Shown here piece after piece: positions 35,559 to 46,368 of a stretch of DNA of 64,000 nucleotides. A program made the translations under genes and the position numbers. Numbering within the stretch: the stretch's first letter is position 1; every line of letters starts with the position of its first letter. The notes beneath the pieces were generated by a model. It made no database searches. It saw nothing but the letters and a program-made list of their open reading frames with translations, and was not told where the DNA came from. The DNA comes from Corynebacterium sp. (GTDB lineage: Bacteria; Actinomycetota; Actinomycetes; Mycobacteriales; Mycobacteriaceae), in assembly GCA_030530875.1 (NCBI GenBank), contig JAUMUD010000008.1:1-64000 (forward strand), written 5' to 3'.

Positions 35559-36593
35559 TCAATTCCTGGTGCCTGGAAATCGGGCGCCCATGCGGGCTAC
35601 CCCCTCAGGTGCTTGGCCAGTGGCAGGGTCCTGTGTGGTGTCACTATCCCCTGGTTCTTGCCCGCTTGGTTCTTCCGAGGGCTGCTCTTCCTGGTTAAAG
35701 GTATTGTCCAGGGCTTCATTGATGCGCTGCTCGGTCTCTTCGGGTTGGTCGAAGGGGTTGCGGTGTGCGCGATGTGGCAGAGCTAGGGCTGCAGCAATGC
35801 GGATATCTTCCTCCTCTACACTGCTCTTGCCACTCCAGGCAGCATGGGCTGTCGCGGCCCTGGCAATAACCAGGTCGGCTCGCATACCGTCCACATCCAT
35901 GGCTGCACAGAGCTCAGCAATATGAAGCACAGCGTCATCGGAGAGCTCAACAGACGACAAAGCTTCCTTGGCAGCCACAATGCGGGCAGCCAATTCCTCT
36001 TCTGCCTTTGTGTAATTAGCCACGAAGGCCTCGGGGTCTTCTTCAAAAGCGAGGCGGGTGCGAATAATCTCAGCACGAAGCTGTGGTTCACGGCTAGCAG
36101 CTACATCAACAGCCAAACCACAACGGTCAAGGAGCTGGGGACGAAGCTCACCCTCCTCCGGGTTCATGGTGCCAACCAGCACGAAATTGGATGGGGATTC
36201 GTAGCTAATACCATCGCGCTCAATGCGGGTGCGTCCAGTAGCAGAGGCATCAAGCAGAGAGTCGACCAGGTGGTCGGGCAGGAGGTTAATCTCATCCACA
36301 TAGAGAATGCCATTATTGGCATCGGCCAGAAGACCTGGCTTATAGGTGGCCTTACCGGTGGTGAGAATGGTCTCCATGTCGATGGAGCCAACAACACGGT
36401 CCTCCGTAGCACCCAGCGGTAGATTCACCAATGGGCCAGAGATAATGTGGGCAAAAGCGCGCACAGTCGTGGTCTTAGCTGTGCCCTTTTCGCCACGAAT
36501 CACCACACCACCAATGCGGGGGTTAATCGCCGAAAGAATGAGGGCGAGCTTGAGATTATCTTGGCCACGGACTGCTACGAAGGGAAAATCCAT
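35559..36593 (-). CDS. chlI: Chelatase AAA+ ATPase subunit I-like protein
   Basis: AAA+ motor of the magnesium/cobalt chelatase type, 344 residues. The Walker A motif [14 protein letters not shown] is at about 33-46, Walker [12 protein letters not shown] near 95, and the family inserts [15 protein letters not shown] and [18 protein letters not shown] are present. The last 50 or so residues are an acidic Pro/Glu/Gln-rich linker that ends in an unrelated-looking GARFPGTRN tail. In mycobacteria I and D are fused in one protein of about 600 residues (from memory), and the linker continues in another frame here. TAGGAT ends 7 bases before the ATG, predicting a leaderless mRNA. Confidence 0.88.
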   Translation of the reverse strand: MDFPFVAVRGQDNLKLALILSAINPRIGGVVIRGEKGTAKTTTVRAFAHIISGPLVNLPLGATEDRVVGSIDMETILTTGKATYKPGLLADANNGILYVDEINLLPDHLVDSLLDASATGRTRIERDGISYESPSNFVLVGTMNPEEGELRPQLLDRCGLAVDVAASREPQLRAEIIRTRLAFEEDPEAFVANYTKAEEELAARIVAAKEALSSVELSDDAVLHIAELCAAMDVDGMRADLVIARAATAHAAWSGKSSVEEEDIRIAAALALPHRAHRNPFDQPEETEQRINEALDNTFNQEEQPSEEPSGQEPGDSDTTQDPATGQAPEGVARMGARFPGTRN

Positions 36594-36600
36594 GCTTTCT

Positions 36601-36606
36601 ATCCTA
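36601..36606 (-). promoter_or_regulatory. Predicted -10 element of chlI
   Basis: TAGGAT on the minus strand, exactly 7 bases before the chlI ATG, with no ribosome-binding site in between. It lies just beyond the mqo terminator. Confidence 0.4.
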
Positions 36607-36612
36607 ACGAAA

Positions 36613-36646
36613 AGCCCCGAAAGCGCGAGTACGCACCTTCGGGGCT
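36613..36646 (-). terminator. Intrinsic terminator of mqo
   Basis: AGCCCCGAA...TTCGGGGCT inverted repeat, 16 bases past the mqo stop. On the minus strand it is followed by TTTTCG. It separates mqo from chlI. Confidence 0.75.
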
Positions 36647-36661
36647 AGCACAAATGCCAAT

Positions 36662-38134
36662 TTAGCTGTCAAGCTGCAGGGTCTTTTGGGTGTAATCCCA
36701 CATTTCCTGGAAGAGCTCTGGCTCACCAGAGAGCTTGTGGCCATAGCTAGGAAGAATTTCCTTGACCTTTGGCGCCCATTCCACCATGTGCTCACCGAAG
36801 CAACGCTCGAGAACTTCCATCATGGCGGCAGGGGCAATAGAAGCACCAGGAGAAGCACCGAGCAGACCAGCAATGGTGCCTTCGGCGTTATTAATCACGG
36901 TGGTGCCGAACTCAAGGGTGCCCATGCGTGGACCGGCCTTAGGCTTAATCACCTGGACACGCTGACCAGCGGTGACAAGCTCCCAGTCCTCAGCATTAGC
37001 GCTTGGCATATACTCGCGCAGAGTCTCAATGCGTGCCTGCTCGTCCTTGAGAAGCTCAGTAACCAAGTACTTAGTCAGTGGCATCTCAGTCAGACCCACA
37101 CCAATCATGGATGGGAGGTTATTGATGCGAAGGCTCTTTGGCAGGTCAAACCAGGAACCGCGCTTCAGGAACTTTGGGGTCCAACCAGCATAAGGACCAA
37201 AGAGCAGGCCCTTCTTGCCATCAATAACGCGGGTATCCAGGTGAGGAACACTCATTGGTGGTGCACCAACGCTGGCCTTGCCGTAGACCTTAGCGGCATG
37301 CTGCTCAATGATCTCCTCATTGGTGCAACGCAGCCACTCACCGGACACTGGGAAACCACCATAACCGCGAATCTCACGGATACCAGCCTTCTGCAGCAGT
37401 GGCAGAGCCATACCGCCAGCGCCAACAAAGACGAACTTTGCGCGCACGACGGAAGTATCACCAGTGTGGACATTGCGGGTAACAATCATCCAGCCCTTGC
37501 CATCGGCCTTAATCTTCTTCACCTCATGGCCATAGCGAATCTGGGTGCCACGGGCTTCAGCAGCATGCAGATACTGGCGGGTCAGCGCACCATAGTTAAT
37601 ATCAGTGCCGGCCTCAGTCCAGGAAATAGCAACAGGCTTGGAAAAATCACGGCCCTTAGCCATCAACGGCAGCTTTTCAGCAAAAGCACCTGGGTCCGCG
37701 GTGTACTGCATATTCGGGAACAGAGAATTGGTGCTCAAGGTGTCATAGCGCTGCTTGAGGTACTCCACCTGATCCTCACCCTGGGCAAAAGACACATGTG
37801 GCACAGGGTTAATGAATTCGCGTGGATTACCAAGCTTGCCAGCATTGACCTGGTGGGCCCAGAACTGACGGGAAAGCTGGAACTTTTCATTCACTGCCAC
37901 TGCCTTGGCAATCTGGATCTTGCCATCCACCAAAGGCGTGTAATTAAGCTCGCAGAGAGCAGAGTGACCGGTGCCCGCGTTATTCCATGGGGAGGAAGAC
38001 TCCATTGCGGGGCCATCGAGACGCTCAATCATGAGCTGCGACCAACCTGGTTCAAGTTCGCCCAAAAGCGCACCAAGGGTGGCGCTCATGATACCAGCGC
38101 CAATGAGTACTACGTCAACTTGGTCCTGAGACAT
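36662..38134 (-). CDS. mqo: Malate:quinone oxidoreductase
   Basis: Membrane-associated FAD enzyme that oxidises malate to oxaloacetate and passes electrons to quinone; in corynebacteria it is the main malate-oxidising enzyme of the citric acid cycle. The 490 residues have the N-terminal FAD motif [42 protein letters not shown] and the C-terminal [25 protein letters not shown] site precedes the ATG. It is followed by a strong terminator and is monocistronic. Confidence 0.96.
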   Translation of the reverse strand: MSQDQVDVVLIGAGIMSATLGALLGELEPGWSQLMIERLDGPAMESSSPWNNAGTGHSALCELNYTPLVDGKIQIAKAVAVNEKFQLSRQFWAHQVNAGKLGNPREFINPVPHVSFAQGEDQVEYLKQRYDTLSTNSLFPNMQYTADPGAFAEKLPLMAKGRDFSKPVAISWTEAGTDINYGALTRQYLHAAEARGTQIRYGHEVKKIKADGKGWMIVTRNVHTGDTSVVRAKFVFVGAGGMALPLLQKAGIREIRGYGGFPVSGEWLRCTNEEIIEQHAAKVYGKASVGAPPMSVPHLDTRVIDGKKGLLFGPYAGWTPKFLKRGSWFDLPKSLRINNLPSMIGVGLTEMPLTKYLVTELLKDEQARIETLREYMPSANAEDWELVTAGQRVQVIKPKAGPRMGTLEFGTTVINNAEGTIAGLLGASPGASIAPAAMMEVLERCFGEHMVEWAPKVKEILPSYGHKLSGEPELFQEMWDYTQKTLQLDS

Positions 38135-38193
38135 GCTTCATCTTTCCATTCGGGTGGATAAGTCACTATTTATCGTACATTGTTTGCATTCTG

Positions 38194-38205
38194 TATTCTA
38201 ATAGC
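38194..38205 (+). promoter_or_regulatory. Predicted -10 and leaderless start of the alpha/beta hydrolase gene
   Basis: TATTCT (38194-38199), preceded directly by TG, ends 6 bases before the ATG at 38206. No ribosome-binding site is present. Confidence 0.45.
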
Positions 38206-39135
38206 ATGACTTGGAATACTGATATTTTGGGCCCAGATTTTGAATCTCTCACTATTGATCTGGGGCCAGATCCGGCAAATGAGGGCGCTGAGGGCGAGAT
38301 TTATGCCACTTTGGTGCGTCATAAGCCCACGACAGGACGCCATGCGCTTTTCTTCATTCATGGCATGAGTGACTACTTCTTCCAGGACCATGTGGCGGAG
38401 TTCTTCACAAACCATGGCTTCTCCGTTTACGCGATTGACCTGCGCAAATGTGGCCGTTCCCTGCGCCCTGGCCAGCGCCCCCATCACATTCGTGACTTGC
38501 ATAGCTACGATAAGGAGCTCAATGCAGCCATGGATATTATTAGCTCTATGCACGAGCATGTGACGGTCATTGGCCACTCCACCGGTGGCCTTATCGCACC
38601 ACTGTGGCTCGCCAATAATCCGCACCCGAAGGTCGTGAGCCTGGTGCTCAACTCCCCATGGCTTGATATCCACGTGGATAAGCGCAAGCTCAAGGTCCTG
38701 CGCCCCATTGTGAAAGCTATGCGACGCATCCTCCCAGAAGTCAATATTCCTGAGGAAAAAATCTCGAACTATGCCACCTCCCTGGCCGTTGACTGGGATT
38801 TTAACCAGGAGTGGAAGCCACTAGGTAGCCATAAAAAGACCTTCGGCTGGCTGGCTTGCATTATGGACGGCCAGGAGGAGCTTCATAAAGGCCTAGGACT
38901 TGAAATGCCAGTGCTTGTGATGCGCTCCGATAAGTCCAAGATTGGTACTGCTGCTACTGATGCCGACACTGTCTTGATGGTTGAGGACATGCAGTATTGG
39001 GCCCCACGCTTGGGAAATAAAGTCAGTGTCGTTGTTGTTGAGAATGGCATGCACGATTTGTTCCTTTCCAAGCCAGAGCCACGTGAGATTGCTCTTAATG
39101 AGGCTCTGCGCTTTATCCAAGAACACGGGGAGTAA
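38206..39135 (+). CDS. Alpha/beta-hydrolase, serine type (monoacylglycerol-lipase-like)
   Basis: The 309-residue protein has the oxyanion strand ALFFIHGMSDY, the nucleophile elbow GHSTGG (serine near residue 125), an acidic residue in VLVMRSDKSK and a late histidine in GMHDLFLS. There is no signal peptide, so it should be cytoplasmic. The substrate is not known. Similarity to the Hydrolase_4 group suggests a lipid ester. It is followed by mtr after 3 bases and is probably cotranscribed with it. Confidence 0.88.
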   Translation: MTWNTDILGPDFESLTIDLGPDPANEGAEGEIYATLVRHKPTTGRHALFFIHGMSDYFFQDHVAEFFTNHGFSVYAIDLRKCGRSLRPGQRPHHIRDLHSYDKELNAAMDIISSMHEHVTVIGHSTGGLIAPLWLANNPHPKVVSLVLNSPWLDIHVDKRKLKVLRPIVKAMRRILPEVNIPEEKISNYATSLAVDWDFNQEWKPLGSHKKTFGWLACIMDGQEELHKGLGLEMPVLVMRSDKSKIGTAATDADTVLMVEDMQYWAPRLGNKVSVVVVENGMHDLFLSKPEPREIALNEALRFIQEHGE

Positions 39136-39138
39136 TTA

Positions 39139-40488
39139 ATGGAACCCTATGACCTTGTCATTATTGGTGCCGGTACGGGTAATTCTTTTCCCAGCCCAGA
39201 GCTAATGGAGAAGTATCCACGTATTGCCATGGTGCAAAAGGGTGCCTTTGGTGGCACCTGTTTGAATGCGGGCTGTATTCCTACCAAGATGTTTGTACAC
39301 ACGGCCGATGTGGCAAATAGCGCACGTCATGGGCGAAAACTTGGCGTGCATTCCCGTGTGGACTATGTGGATTGGCCTGCCATTCGCGACCGCATCTTTG
39401 GCCGCATCGACCCCATCGCGGAGGGTGGTCGCGAGTATCGCCTCAATGACCCAGCCATTGATGTATATGAAGGCTATGGGCGTTTTACCGGACCGAATAC
39501 TCTTCGGGTAAATGGCCAGGAAATAGAGTTCCGCAATGCCATTGTGGCTGTGGGTGCAATGCCGCAGATTCCTGCCGAGGTTGCCGGGACCTCTTTTTAC
39601 ACGAGTGAAAATATTATGCGCCTGGAGCAGCTGCCAAAGAAAATGGTGATTCTTGGCGGAGGCTTTATCGCATGTGAATTTGCACACGTCTTTTCTTCAC
39701 TGGGCGTCGAAGTCCACCAAATTAATCGCTCCCCACGTTTACTTCGTAAATTGGACGAGGAAATTTCGCAGGCCTTCACCGAGGCAGTGAGCTGGGAAAC
39801 CCACCTTGGACGCACCATCGAGAGTGTCCTCGAGGATGAGAACGAGATTGGTATCCGTCTTGATGATGGCACCATTGTTGTGGGCGAAGTGCTGCTCGTA
39901 GCCACCGGCCGTATCCCAGCCTCCGAGCGCGTCGGTGCTGCCGAAATTGGCATTAAGGTCGATGGCCACCGCATTATCACCGATGAATACGGCAGGACCT
40001 CCCTGCCACATATTTGGGCCATTGGCGATGTCTCCTCCCCGTATCAGCTCAAGCACGTGGCCAATGCCGAAATGCGAACAGTCCACCACAATCTGCTCCA
40101 TCCTGAGGATCTCCAACCGCTTCCTCATAAGAATGTGCCGGCAGCCGTCTTCTCTAACCCACAGATTGCCTGGGTTGGTATGACCGAGGCCGAAGCTAAG
40201 GAAGCGGGCTATGAGGTGGCCGTCGCTAAGCAAAAATATGGGGACATTGCCTATGGCTGGGCCATGGAGGACCAGACCGGTTTTGCCAAGCTCGTGGCGG
40301 ATAAGAAGACCGGGAAGCTGCTGGGTGCGCATATTATGGGCCCGCAGGCTTCCACGGTGATTCAGCCGCTGATTACCGCAATGAGCTATGGGCTGAGCAT
40401 GAAGGATTTTGCGCGCTCGCAGTATTGGATTCACCCGGCCATGCCGGAGTTGATTGAGAATGCTGTGCTTCAGTTAAATCTGGATTAG
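39139..40488 (+). CDS. mtr: Mycothione reductase
   Basis: NADPH- and FAD-dependent reduction of oxidised mycothiol, the thiol buffer of actinobacteria. The 449 residues show the redox-active pair in GGTCLNAGCIPTKMF (residues about 37-51), an NADPH-binding GGGFIACEFAHVF, the second FAD motif IWAIGDVSSPYQLKH and the C-terminal HPAMPELIENAV with the catalytic histidine. GGGAG precedes the ATG. It sits downstream of the alpha/beta hydrolase in one unit. Confidence 0.96.
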   Translation: MEPYDLVIIGAGTGNSFPSPELMEKYPRIAMVQKGAFGGTCLNAGCIPTKMFVHTADVANSARHGRKLGVHSRVDYVDWPAIRDRIFGRIDPIAEGGREYRLNDPAIDVYEGYGRFTGPNTLRVNGQEIEFRNAIVAVGAMPQIPAEVAGTSFYTSENIMRLEQLPKKMVILGGGFIACEFAHVFSSLGVEVHQINRSPRLLRKLDEEISQAFTEAVSWETHLGRTIESVLEDENEIGIRLDDGTIVVGEVLLVATGRIPASERVGAAEIGIKVDGHRIITDEYGRTSLPHIWAIGDVSSPYQLKHVANAEMRTVHHNLLHPEDLQPLPHKNVPAAVFSNPQIAWVGMTEAEAKEAGYEVAVAKQKYGDIAYGWAMEDQTGFAKLVADKKTGKLLGAHIMGPQASTVIQPLITAMSYGLSMKDFARSQYWIHPAMPELIENAVLQLNLD

Positions 40489-40494
40489 TTGCGT

Positions 40495-40506
40495 TAAAAT
40501 GGGTGA
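40495..40506 (+). promoter_or_regulatory. Predicted -10 and leaderless start of the 245-aa membrane protein
   Basis: TAAAAT (40495-40500) ends 6 bases before the GTG at 40507. It lies in the 18-base gap after mtr, so the gene can be transcribed on its own. Confidence 0.4.
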
Positions 40507-41244
40507 GTGCGAATTCGAACAGCGTCCCCGGCCATAGCCCTCTTTGTGGCTTTCTTTCTGGCCTTGATCGGGTCGAATTTCACTCACCGCTCCCCTGTTT
40601 ATTCCGTGCTGGGCGCGGTTAGTGTGACGCTCTGTGCGGGTTTGTGCGTTGCTTTTTACCGGGTGTCTGCCAGGGCCTTTATTGGTGCGCTCTGCGGGCT
40701 TGCAACCCTTGGTGTGGGTTTTGTTGGGCTTGGGGCGCATTGGGCTAGTATGCGGCGTGCGGACATGATTGCCAATATGATTACCTACCGCTTTTTGCCG
40801 GTGGTTGCGGTGATTGCGCTGGTGGTGGGGCTGGTGCAGCTGCAGTGGCGCGTGGCCATTCATACTGCGGTGATTTGTGTGGGGCCGCTGGCTGCTGGCC
40901 TTAGTTCTTTGACACCCAATATTCCTCATGTGCAGTTGGCTGCGACTTTTACCCTGATTGCTTGTGCCAGTGCGCTGTTGAATCTTTATATCGGCCCGCG
41001 TATTCGGGTGCTGCCACTGGTGCTATTTAGCCTGGCGTTGTGCATTGTCATTGTGGTGATGGTTTATGCCATTGCTGTGACCTTGGGCTATTCGCACCTC
41101 TGGCCGGGCACCCTACTGGCCTGGCTCTATATTATTGCTGCTCTCGCTGGTTTTATTGGGGGTTTGAGTTTTCCAGGAAGTAGCGCGCCAGAGGCTCACA
41201 GTGATGAGCTAGAAGCTCAACCTGTTGATCCCGCGCAGCCTTAA
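40507..41244 (+). CDS. Multi-pass membrane protein of unknown function (245 aa)
   Basis: Not recognised. It has about seven hydrophobic segments (starting [19 protein letters not shown]) and an acidic, Pro/Glu-rich tail of about 25 residues. No signature motif is visible. The GTG start has no ribosome-binding site but follows a -10 hexamer by 6 bases. The last 92 bases overlap the 3' end of cobQ on the opposite strand; the overlap encodes the last membrane-proximal residues and the tail, so the tail may owe its composition to cobQ. Confidence 0.75.
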   Translation: MRIRTASPAIALFVAFFLALIGSNFTHRSPVYSVLGAVSVTLCAGLCVAFYRVSARAFIGALCGLATLGVGFVGLGAHWASMRRADMIANMITYRFLPVVAVIALVVGLVQLQWRVAIHTAVICVGPLAAGLSSLTPNIPHVQLAATFTLIACASALLNLYIGPRIRVLPLVLFSLALCIVIVVMVYAIAVTLGYSHLWPGTLLAWLYIIAALAGFIGGLSFPGSSAPEAHSDELEAQPVDPAQP

Positions 41245-42505
41245 AGTTCGCTTTCTGGCCCTGGTAGCCCAGCATCTTCAGATAGGCGTATCGACGCTCA
41301 TCATCCTCAAAATACCCATGCCTATGCGTGCCCCAAATTGGGCCTAGGGCTGGTTCCGTCCCGTGGACGCGACCATGGTGAATCTCATAGGAGCCGTCCT
41401 CATAGTGGGCGAGGACTTTCTCCTCTTCAAAGACAATGTCACAGTCAAAAATTCCCAGGCCTGGCACTTCATCGTGGCATTCAACTGGGTCAATGATTCG
41501 TCGGCACATCATCTGATAGCCACCACAAATTCCAAGAATTGCTCCTTGACGCTCCAGGAGGGCCTGGTCAATGCCACGCTGGCGAAGCCACTTAAGATCA
41601 TCGACGGTGGCCTTGGACCCTGGAAGAATTACAAGATCTGCATCGCGAACGGACTGTGGGTCGTCTACCCAACGGACGGCAATATCCGGGTGGCTAGCGA
41701 AAGCTTCTACATCTGTGGCATTGGAAATACGTGGGAAACGGATGGCGGCGATGCTAAAGGTGGTGTGGCTTTTTGGTGGGCCAACAAGCTGGCCGATTTG
41801 GCTTTGAAGGGAGTCTTCAGCATCAATCCACAGCCCATCAATCCATGGAAGTACGGCGATAGTTGGTACACCAGTGCGCGCTTCGAGCTCGTCGAGGCCT
41901 GGGTCGAGGATGGACTGATCGCCCCGGAATTTATTGATAATAAAGCCCTTGATACGGGCCTGGTCCTCAGGATTAAGGATCTGGTGGGTGCCATAGAGGT
42001 GGGCGAGCACTCCCCCACGATCAATATCACCCACGATATAAACCGGCACATCAGGAATACCAAGATTGGCGATGTCCGTGTACCTGAGGTTGATTTCTGC
42101 AGGGCTACCAGCGCCCTCAATGATCACCCAGTCATAGCGTGATTGGAGGTCGCGGAGAGACTCGGCCACAATTTCGCGCAGATAGGCGCGGTGCTCGATA
42201 TAGTCCTTGGCGCCGACAGTGGTCTGGGCTTTGCCCTTAACTACGAGTTGTGAGCGCCTATCGGAGCCTGGTTTTAGCAGGATGGGGTTGAAGTCCACGG
42301 AGGGCTCAAGGCCGGCTGCATAGGCCTGGAGAGCTTGGGCACGGCCAATCTCCCCGTCCTTGCATACTGCCGAGTTATTGGACATGTTCTGTGCCTTGAA
42401 TGGGGCAACGGAGATGCCCATATTTCTCATGGCACGACAAAGGCCGGCAACCACGAGGGATTTGCCGGCGTCAGAGGAGGTTCCTGCTATGAGGATGGTG
42501 GGCAT
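41153..42505 (-). CDS. cobQ: Cobyric acid synthase
   Basis: Glutamine- and ATP-dependent amidation of four peripheral carboxylates of adenosylcobyrinic acid a,c-diamide. The 450 residues have [17 protein letters not shown] at the N-terminus, [25 protein letters not shown], and a C-terminal amidotransferase domain with the nucleophile in [10 protein letters not shown] and HGTEPALGP...HRHGYFE. It is a little short for the family. The start overlaps the stop of map by 19 bases. cobQ is separate from the cobO-cobB group in this window. Confidence 0.95.
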   Translation of the reverse strand: MPTILIAGTSSDAGKSLVVAGLCRAMRNMGISVAPFKAQNMSNNSAVCKDGEIGRAQALQAYAAGLEPSVDFNPILLKPGSDRRSQLVVKGKAQTTVGAKDYIEHRAYLREIVAESLRDLQSRYDWVIIEGAGSPAEINLRYTDIANLGIPDVPVYIVGDIDRGGVLAHLYGTHQILNPEDQARIKGFIINKFRGDQSILDPGLDELEARTGVPTIAVLPWIDGLWIDAEDSLQSQIGQLVGPPKSHTTFSIAAIRFPRISNATDVEAFASHPDIAVRWVDDPQSVRDADLVILPGSKATVDDLKWLRQRGIDQALLERQGAILGICGGYQMMCRRIIDPVECHDEVPGLGIFDCDIVFEEEKVLAHYEDGSYEIHHGRVHGTEPALGPIWGTHRHGYFEDDERRYAYLKMLGYQGQKANFKAARDQQVELLAHHCEPLARYFLENSNPQ

Positions 42506-43326
42506 GTCAGAATCTCATTGCCATCTTCAGTGATCACAATGGTGTGTTCAAACTGAGCAGACCACTTGTGGTCATTATTCTGGACAGTCCAGCCATCATC
42601 GAGGATGGTGTATGGGAGCTCACCGATATTAATCATTGGCTCGATGGTGAGGGTCATACCTGGGACCAGCAGGTCGGTGTAGCGGTCGGAGTCATAGTGG
42701 AGAACAACCAGACCATTGTGGAAGGTTGGGCCCACACCGTGGCCGGTAAAGTCACGAACCACGTTATAGCCAAAGCGCTTGGCATAAGACTCAATCACGC
42801 GGCCAATCACGTTGATTTCACGGCCAGGCTTAGCAGCACGAATACCACGCATGGTGGCCTCATAGGTGCGCTCAACAAGCAGACGGTGTTCCTCAGAGAC
42901 ATTGCCAGCGAGAAAGGTCCAGTTGGTATCACCATGGACGCCATTCTTATAGGCGGTCACGTCGATATTGACAATATCGCCATCCTGGATGATTTCCTTA
43001 GGGTTTGGAATGCCATGGCAGACAATCTCATTGCGGGAGACGCAGCAGGACTTTGGGAAGCCCATATAACCCAAGGTCGATGGGTAGGCGCCGTGGTCGC
43101 ACATGTACTCGTGAGCGATGCGGTCGAGTTCGTCGGTAGAGACACCTGGGGCTACTGCCTTGCCGGCCTCATGGAGAGCACCGGCAGCAATAGCCGAGGC
43201 CTCACGCATCTTCTCAATGGTCTCCGCATCCTGAACATATGGCTCACCATAGGCCTCATGGGCGGTTGGCTTGCCAACATATTCAGGACGTTCGATGGAC
43301 TCAGGTACTGGGCGGTATGAACACAT
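42487..43326 (-). CDS. map: Type I methionine aminopeptidase
   Basis: Removes the N-terminal methionine from new proteins. The 279 residues contain an N-terminal extension typical of actinobacterial MapB ([22 protein letters not shown]), HGIPNPKEI, the metal ligands in [32 protein letters not shown] and [10 protein letters not shown] chose the ATG at 43326 (7 bases after TAGACT, leaderless pattern) over a TTG at 43347. It follows the penicillin-binding lipoprotein gene directly. Confidence 0.94.
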   Translation of the reverse strand: MCSYRPVPESIERPEYVGKPTAHEAYGEPYVQDAETIEKMREASAIAAGALHEAGKAVAPGVSTDELDRIAHEYMCDHGAYPSTLGYMGFPKSCCVSRNEIVCHGIPNPKEIIQDGDIVNIDVTAYKNGVHGDTNWTFLAGNVSEEHRLLVERTYEATMRGIRAAKPGREINVIGRVIESYAKRFGYNVVRDFTGHGVGPTFHNGLVVLHYDSDRYTDLLVPGMTLTIEPMINIGELPYTILDDGWTVQNNDHKWSAQFEHTIVITEDGNEILTCPPSS

Positions 43327-43347
43327 GTATTTCAGTCTATCACCCAA

Positions 43348-45174
43348 TTATTGCTGTCCGGCGCGAAGAGCGTCCAGACGCTGGAAGAACCTATCGGTGA
43401 TGGAAACGGAGATTTCCGAGCCACCACCCAACACAACCAGGGTGGCAAAAGCAATATCATCATCGCGGTAACCGGCGAACCATGCATGGGAACCACCGGT
43501 GATTTCGGCCTCACCGGTCTTACCGTAGATGGTGCCACCAGCACGCATGCCGCGGGCGGTACCGGTGGTGACCACAGCACGCATCATATCGCGAAGATTA
43601 CTAATCACGGCTGGATCCGGTGCAGCAACCTGCTCAGAAACCTTGGTCTCATGGCCAGAAATCAGGGTTGGTACTGGAGTGGAGCCATGAGCGGCAGTGG
43701 CAGCAACCAGAGCCATGCCGAATGGGCTAGCCAGGTCAAGACCCTGGCCGAAGCCAGACTCAGCACGGTCGGTGATGTCATCACCGTTTGGAATAGAGCC
43801 AGTGATGGTGGTCAAACCAGGAATGTCATAGTCGAGGCCAAGACCGAAGCTCTTGCCCATGGTGGCGAGCTGACCAGGCTGGAGACGGCTCGAGACATCC
43901 GCAAAACTGGTGTTACACGACTGGGCGAAGGCCTTTCGCATGGTGACATTACCAAGGCTGAAGGCATTGTAGTTAGTCACGATACGTGGACCAATTTCCA
44001 TATTGCCTGGACATGGCACGATGGTATCTGGGTTCATGCCCTCATAGGTCATACCAGCGGAGCTGGTAATCATCTTGAAGGTAGAACCTGGCGGGTACTG
44101 GCCGTTCAGGGCCACGTCGCCATCCTCATCGGCAGACTTGGTCTGAGCCACCGCAAGAATTTCACCAGTGGATGGGCGGATAACCACCATCATTGCCTTG
44201 GAAGAAGCACGGGCCTGCAGGGCTTCCTGGGCAGCCTGCTGAACATTGTGGTCAAGCGACACACGCACCGATGGGGATGGGGTTGGGGCCTGGGACTGCA
44301 GGGTCTCAATCTGTGCACCATTGGCATTGGCAATCACCACTGCCCAACCATTATTACCGTCGAGCTCATCCTCAACCAGTGAAGAGACGCGGGCCATAAT
44401 GTCAGGTGCGAAGTCAGGGTCGACATTGATGAGTGTGTTTTCCGCATTGACGCTGACACCGTCGACGTCGGCAAGCTCAGTTTGGACCATTGGGCCCTGG
44501 GTGGAGTTTACGGTGGCAACGGAATAGTTGCCCTGGAAGTCGGCCAGGGTGCGTGCAAGGTCTGACGCATTGATCGTCGCAATGCTGCCATCACGGTTGT
44601 GCGCATTCTGCAAGGCCTGGGCCACGCGGGTCGAAGCACCAGCAACATTGGAGACCTTCTGTGGGTTAATCACCACGCGGTACTGCTGCCCTGGTGCGAG
44701 CACTTCCTGACCATCGGCACTGACCACACCGGCACGGTCAGCCTGCAGAGCACGTAGCTCAAGGTGCTGGTTGGCACCCATGGATGGGTGGATGGCGGTT
44801 GGCTGCCAGCGAATGACCCAACGGCCATTGTTCTTGGACAGCTGAACCTGGGTCTGGTAGCTGAAGTGGCGGTCCTTTGGCAGGTTCCACGTCAGCGTAT
44901 AGGAGGCTGTGGCATTGGAGCCGGTGGTATCGGTGAGGTCCACCTTGTCCAGGTTGGAGCTCACCGATTCGGCCTGGAGCCCGTCATAGGAGGCCTGAAG
45001 GGCCTGCTGGGCCGTAGAAGATGAATCAGTATAGGTACTAGCCTTGGCAAAATCGGCATTGCCAATGGCCTGGAGGAAGTCCTTGACTGTTGGGTCCGGG
45101 GCTTCCGGCTTTGGGGTGCAGGCGGTGAGCACGACCAAAATAATGGTGGCGATAAGGGCGCCGGCTGATTTCAT
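43348..45174 (-). CDS. Penicillin-binding lipoprotein, class B transpeptidase with NTF2-like (MecA_N) domain
   Basis: A DD-transpeptidase for peptidoglycan cross-linking, anchored as a lipoprotein: residues 1-19 end in the lipobox LTAC. An NTF2-like domain (about 28-140) and a dimerisation region precede the transpeptidase domain. All three catalytic motifs are visible: S-x-x-K as PPGSTFKM (near 366), S-x-N as AQSCNTSF (near 419) and K-T-G as YGKTGEAE (near 551). The domain order is that of PBP2a/PBP4-like enzymes, which often bind beta-lactams poorly. It corresponds to Rv2864c by gene order. The ATG follows AGGAAGG. Confidence 0.92.
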   Translation of the reverse strand: MKSAGALIATIILVVLTACTPKPEAPDPTVKDFLQAIGNADFAKASTYTDSSSTAQQALQASYDGLQAESVSSNLDKVDLTDTTGSNATASYTLTWNLPKDRHFSYQTQVQLSKNNGRWVIRWQPTAIHPSMGANQHLELRALQADRAGVVSADGQEVLAPGQQYRVVINPQKVSNVAGASTRVAQALQNAHNRDGSIATINASDLARTLADFQGNYSVATVNSTQGPMVQTELADVDGVSVNAENTLINVDPDFAPDIMARVSSLVEDELDGNNGWAVVIANANGAQIETLQSQAPTPSPSVRVSLDHNVQQAAQEALQARASSKAMMVVIRPSTGEILAVAQTKSADEDGDVALNGQYPPGSTFKMITSSAGMTYEGMNPDTIVPCPGNMEIGPRIVTNYNAFSLGNVTMRKAFAQSCNTSFADVSSRLQPGQLATMGKSFGLGLDYDIPGLTTITGSIPNGDDITDRAESGFGQGLDLASPFGMALVAATAAHGSTPVPTLISGHETKVSEQVAAPDPAVISNLRDMMRAVVTTGTARGMRAGGTIYGKTGEAEITGGSHAWFAGYRDDDIAFATLVVLGGGSEISVSITDRFFQRLDALRAGQQ

Positions 45175-45191
45175 CTTCTGGCCTTCCTGGG

Positions 45192-46331
45192 CTAAGGGGT
45201 AATGACCTCTGGGGTACCCTCTTCATCCATAGTTTCGGCAATCTTCATTGCCTCTTCGATGAGGGTTTCAACAATCTGGGATTCAGGGACGGTCTTCACA
45301 ACCTCACCCTTAACGAAAATCTGGCCCTTGCCATTGCCAGAGGCAACACCGAGGTCAGCATCGCGGGCCTCACCTGGACCATTAACCACGCAGCCCATAA
45401 CGGCAACGCGCAGCGGCACTTCCATGCCCTCCAGGCCGGCAGTGACCTTCTCAGCCAGGGTGTACACATCCACCTGAGCACGGCCACAGGATGGGCAGGA
45501 GACAATCTCAAGCTTGCGTGGACGCAGGTTCAGAGACTGCAGAATCTGGTCACCAACCTTGATTTCCTCAACTGGGTCAGCAGAAAGGGAAACACGGATG
45601 GTATCACCAATGCCCTCAGCAAGCAGAGCACCAAAAGCAACAGAAGACTTGATGGTGCCCTGGAAGGCAGGGCCAGCCTCGGTCACACCGAGGTGCAGTG
45701 GGTAATCAGTCTGGGCAGCGAGCTGACGGTAAGCCTCAACCATGATGACTGGATCATTATGCTTCACGGAGATAGCAATATCGCCAAAGCCGTGCTCCTC
45801 AAAGAGGCCAGCCTCCCACACAGCGGACTCAACCAGAGCCTCAGGGGTGGCCTTGCCGTACTTCTCCATCAGACGCTTATCCAAAGAACCGGCATTAATA
45901 CCAATGCGGATTGGAATACCAGCATCGCCAGCGGCCTTAGCCACTTCCTTCACACGGCCATCGAATTCCTTGATATTGCCTGGGTTCACACGCACAGCAG
46001 CACAACCAGCATCAATAGCGGCGAAGATGTACTTTGGCTGGAAGTGAATATCCGCAACCACTGGGATTGGGGACTTCTTAGCAATAATCGGCAGAGCCTC
46101 AGCATCCACCGTCTTAGGGCAGGCCACGCGGACAATATCGCAACCAGTAGCAGTCAGCTGCGCAATCTGCTGGAGGGTCGCATTCACATCGTGGGTTTTG
46201 GTGGTCGTCATGGACTGGACGGAGATGGGATAGTCACTACCCACACCAACATTGCCGACCATAATCTGACGGGTCTTCCTACGAGGAGCGAGCGTCCTTA
46301 CTGACTCCTCAGGCATACCCAAATTAATCAC
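45192..46331 (-). CDS. ispG: 4-hydroxy-3-methylbut-2-en-1-yl diphosphate synthase
   Basis: The [4Fe-4S] enzyme for the penultimate step of the MEP isoprenoid pathway. The 379 residues have [12 protein letters not shown] near the N-terminus, [19 protein letters not shown], and the cluster cysteines in [10 protein letters not shown] and [10 protein letters not shown]. The GTG start follows AAAGGAG. It shares the ispG-rip-dxr block with another MEP enzyme, dxr. Confidence 0.96.
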   Translation of the reverse strand: MINLGMPEESVRTLAPRRKTRQIMVGNVGVGSDYPISVQSMTTTKTHDVNATLQQIAQLTATGCDIVRVACPKTVDAEALPIIAKKSPIPVVADIHFQPKYIFAAIDAGCAAVRVNPGNIKEFDGRVKEVAKAAGDAGIPIRIGINAGSLDKRLMEKYGKATPEALVESAVWEAGLFEEHGFGDIAISVKHNDPVIMVEAYRQLAAQTDYPLHLGVTEAGPAFQGTIKSSVAFGALLAEGIGDTIRVSLSADPVEEIKVGDQILQSLNLRPRKLEIVSCPSCGRAQVDVYTLAEKVTAGLEGMEVPLRVAVMGCVVNGPGEARDADLGVASGNGKGQIFVKGEVVKTVPESQIVETLIEEAMKIAETMDEEGTPEVITP

Positions 46332-46368
46332 TATGTGCTCCTTTCACAACTTTTATTATTTTAGCCCA

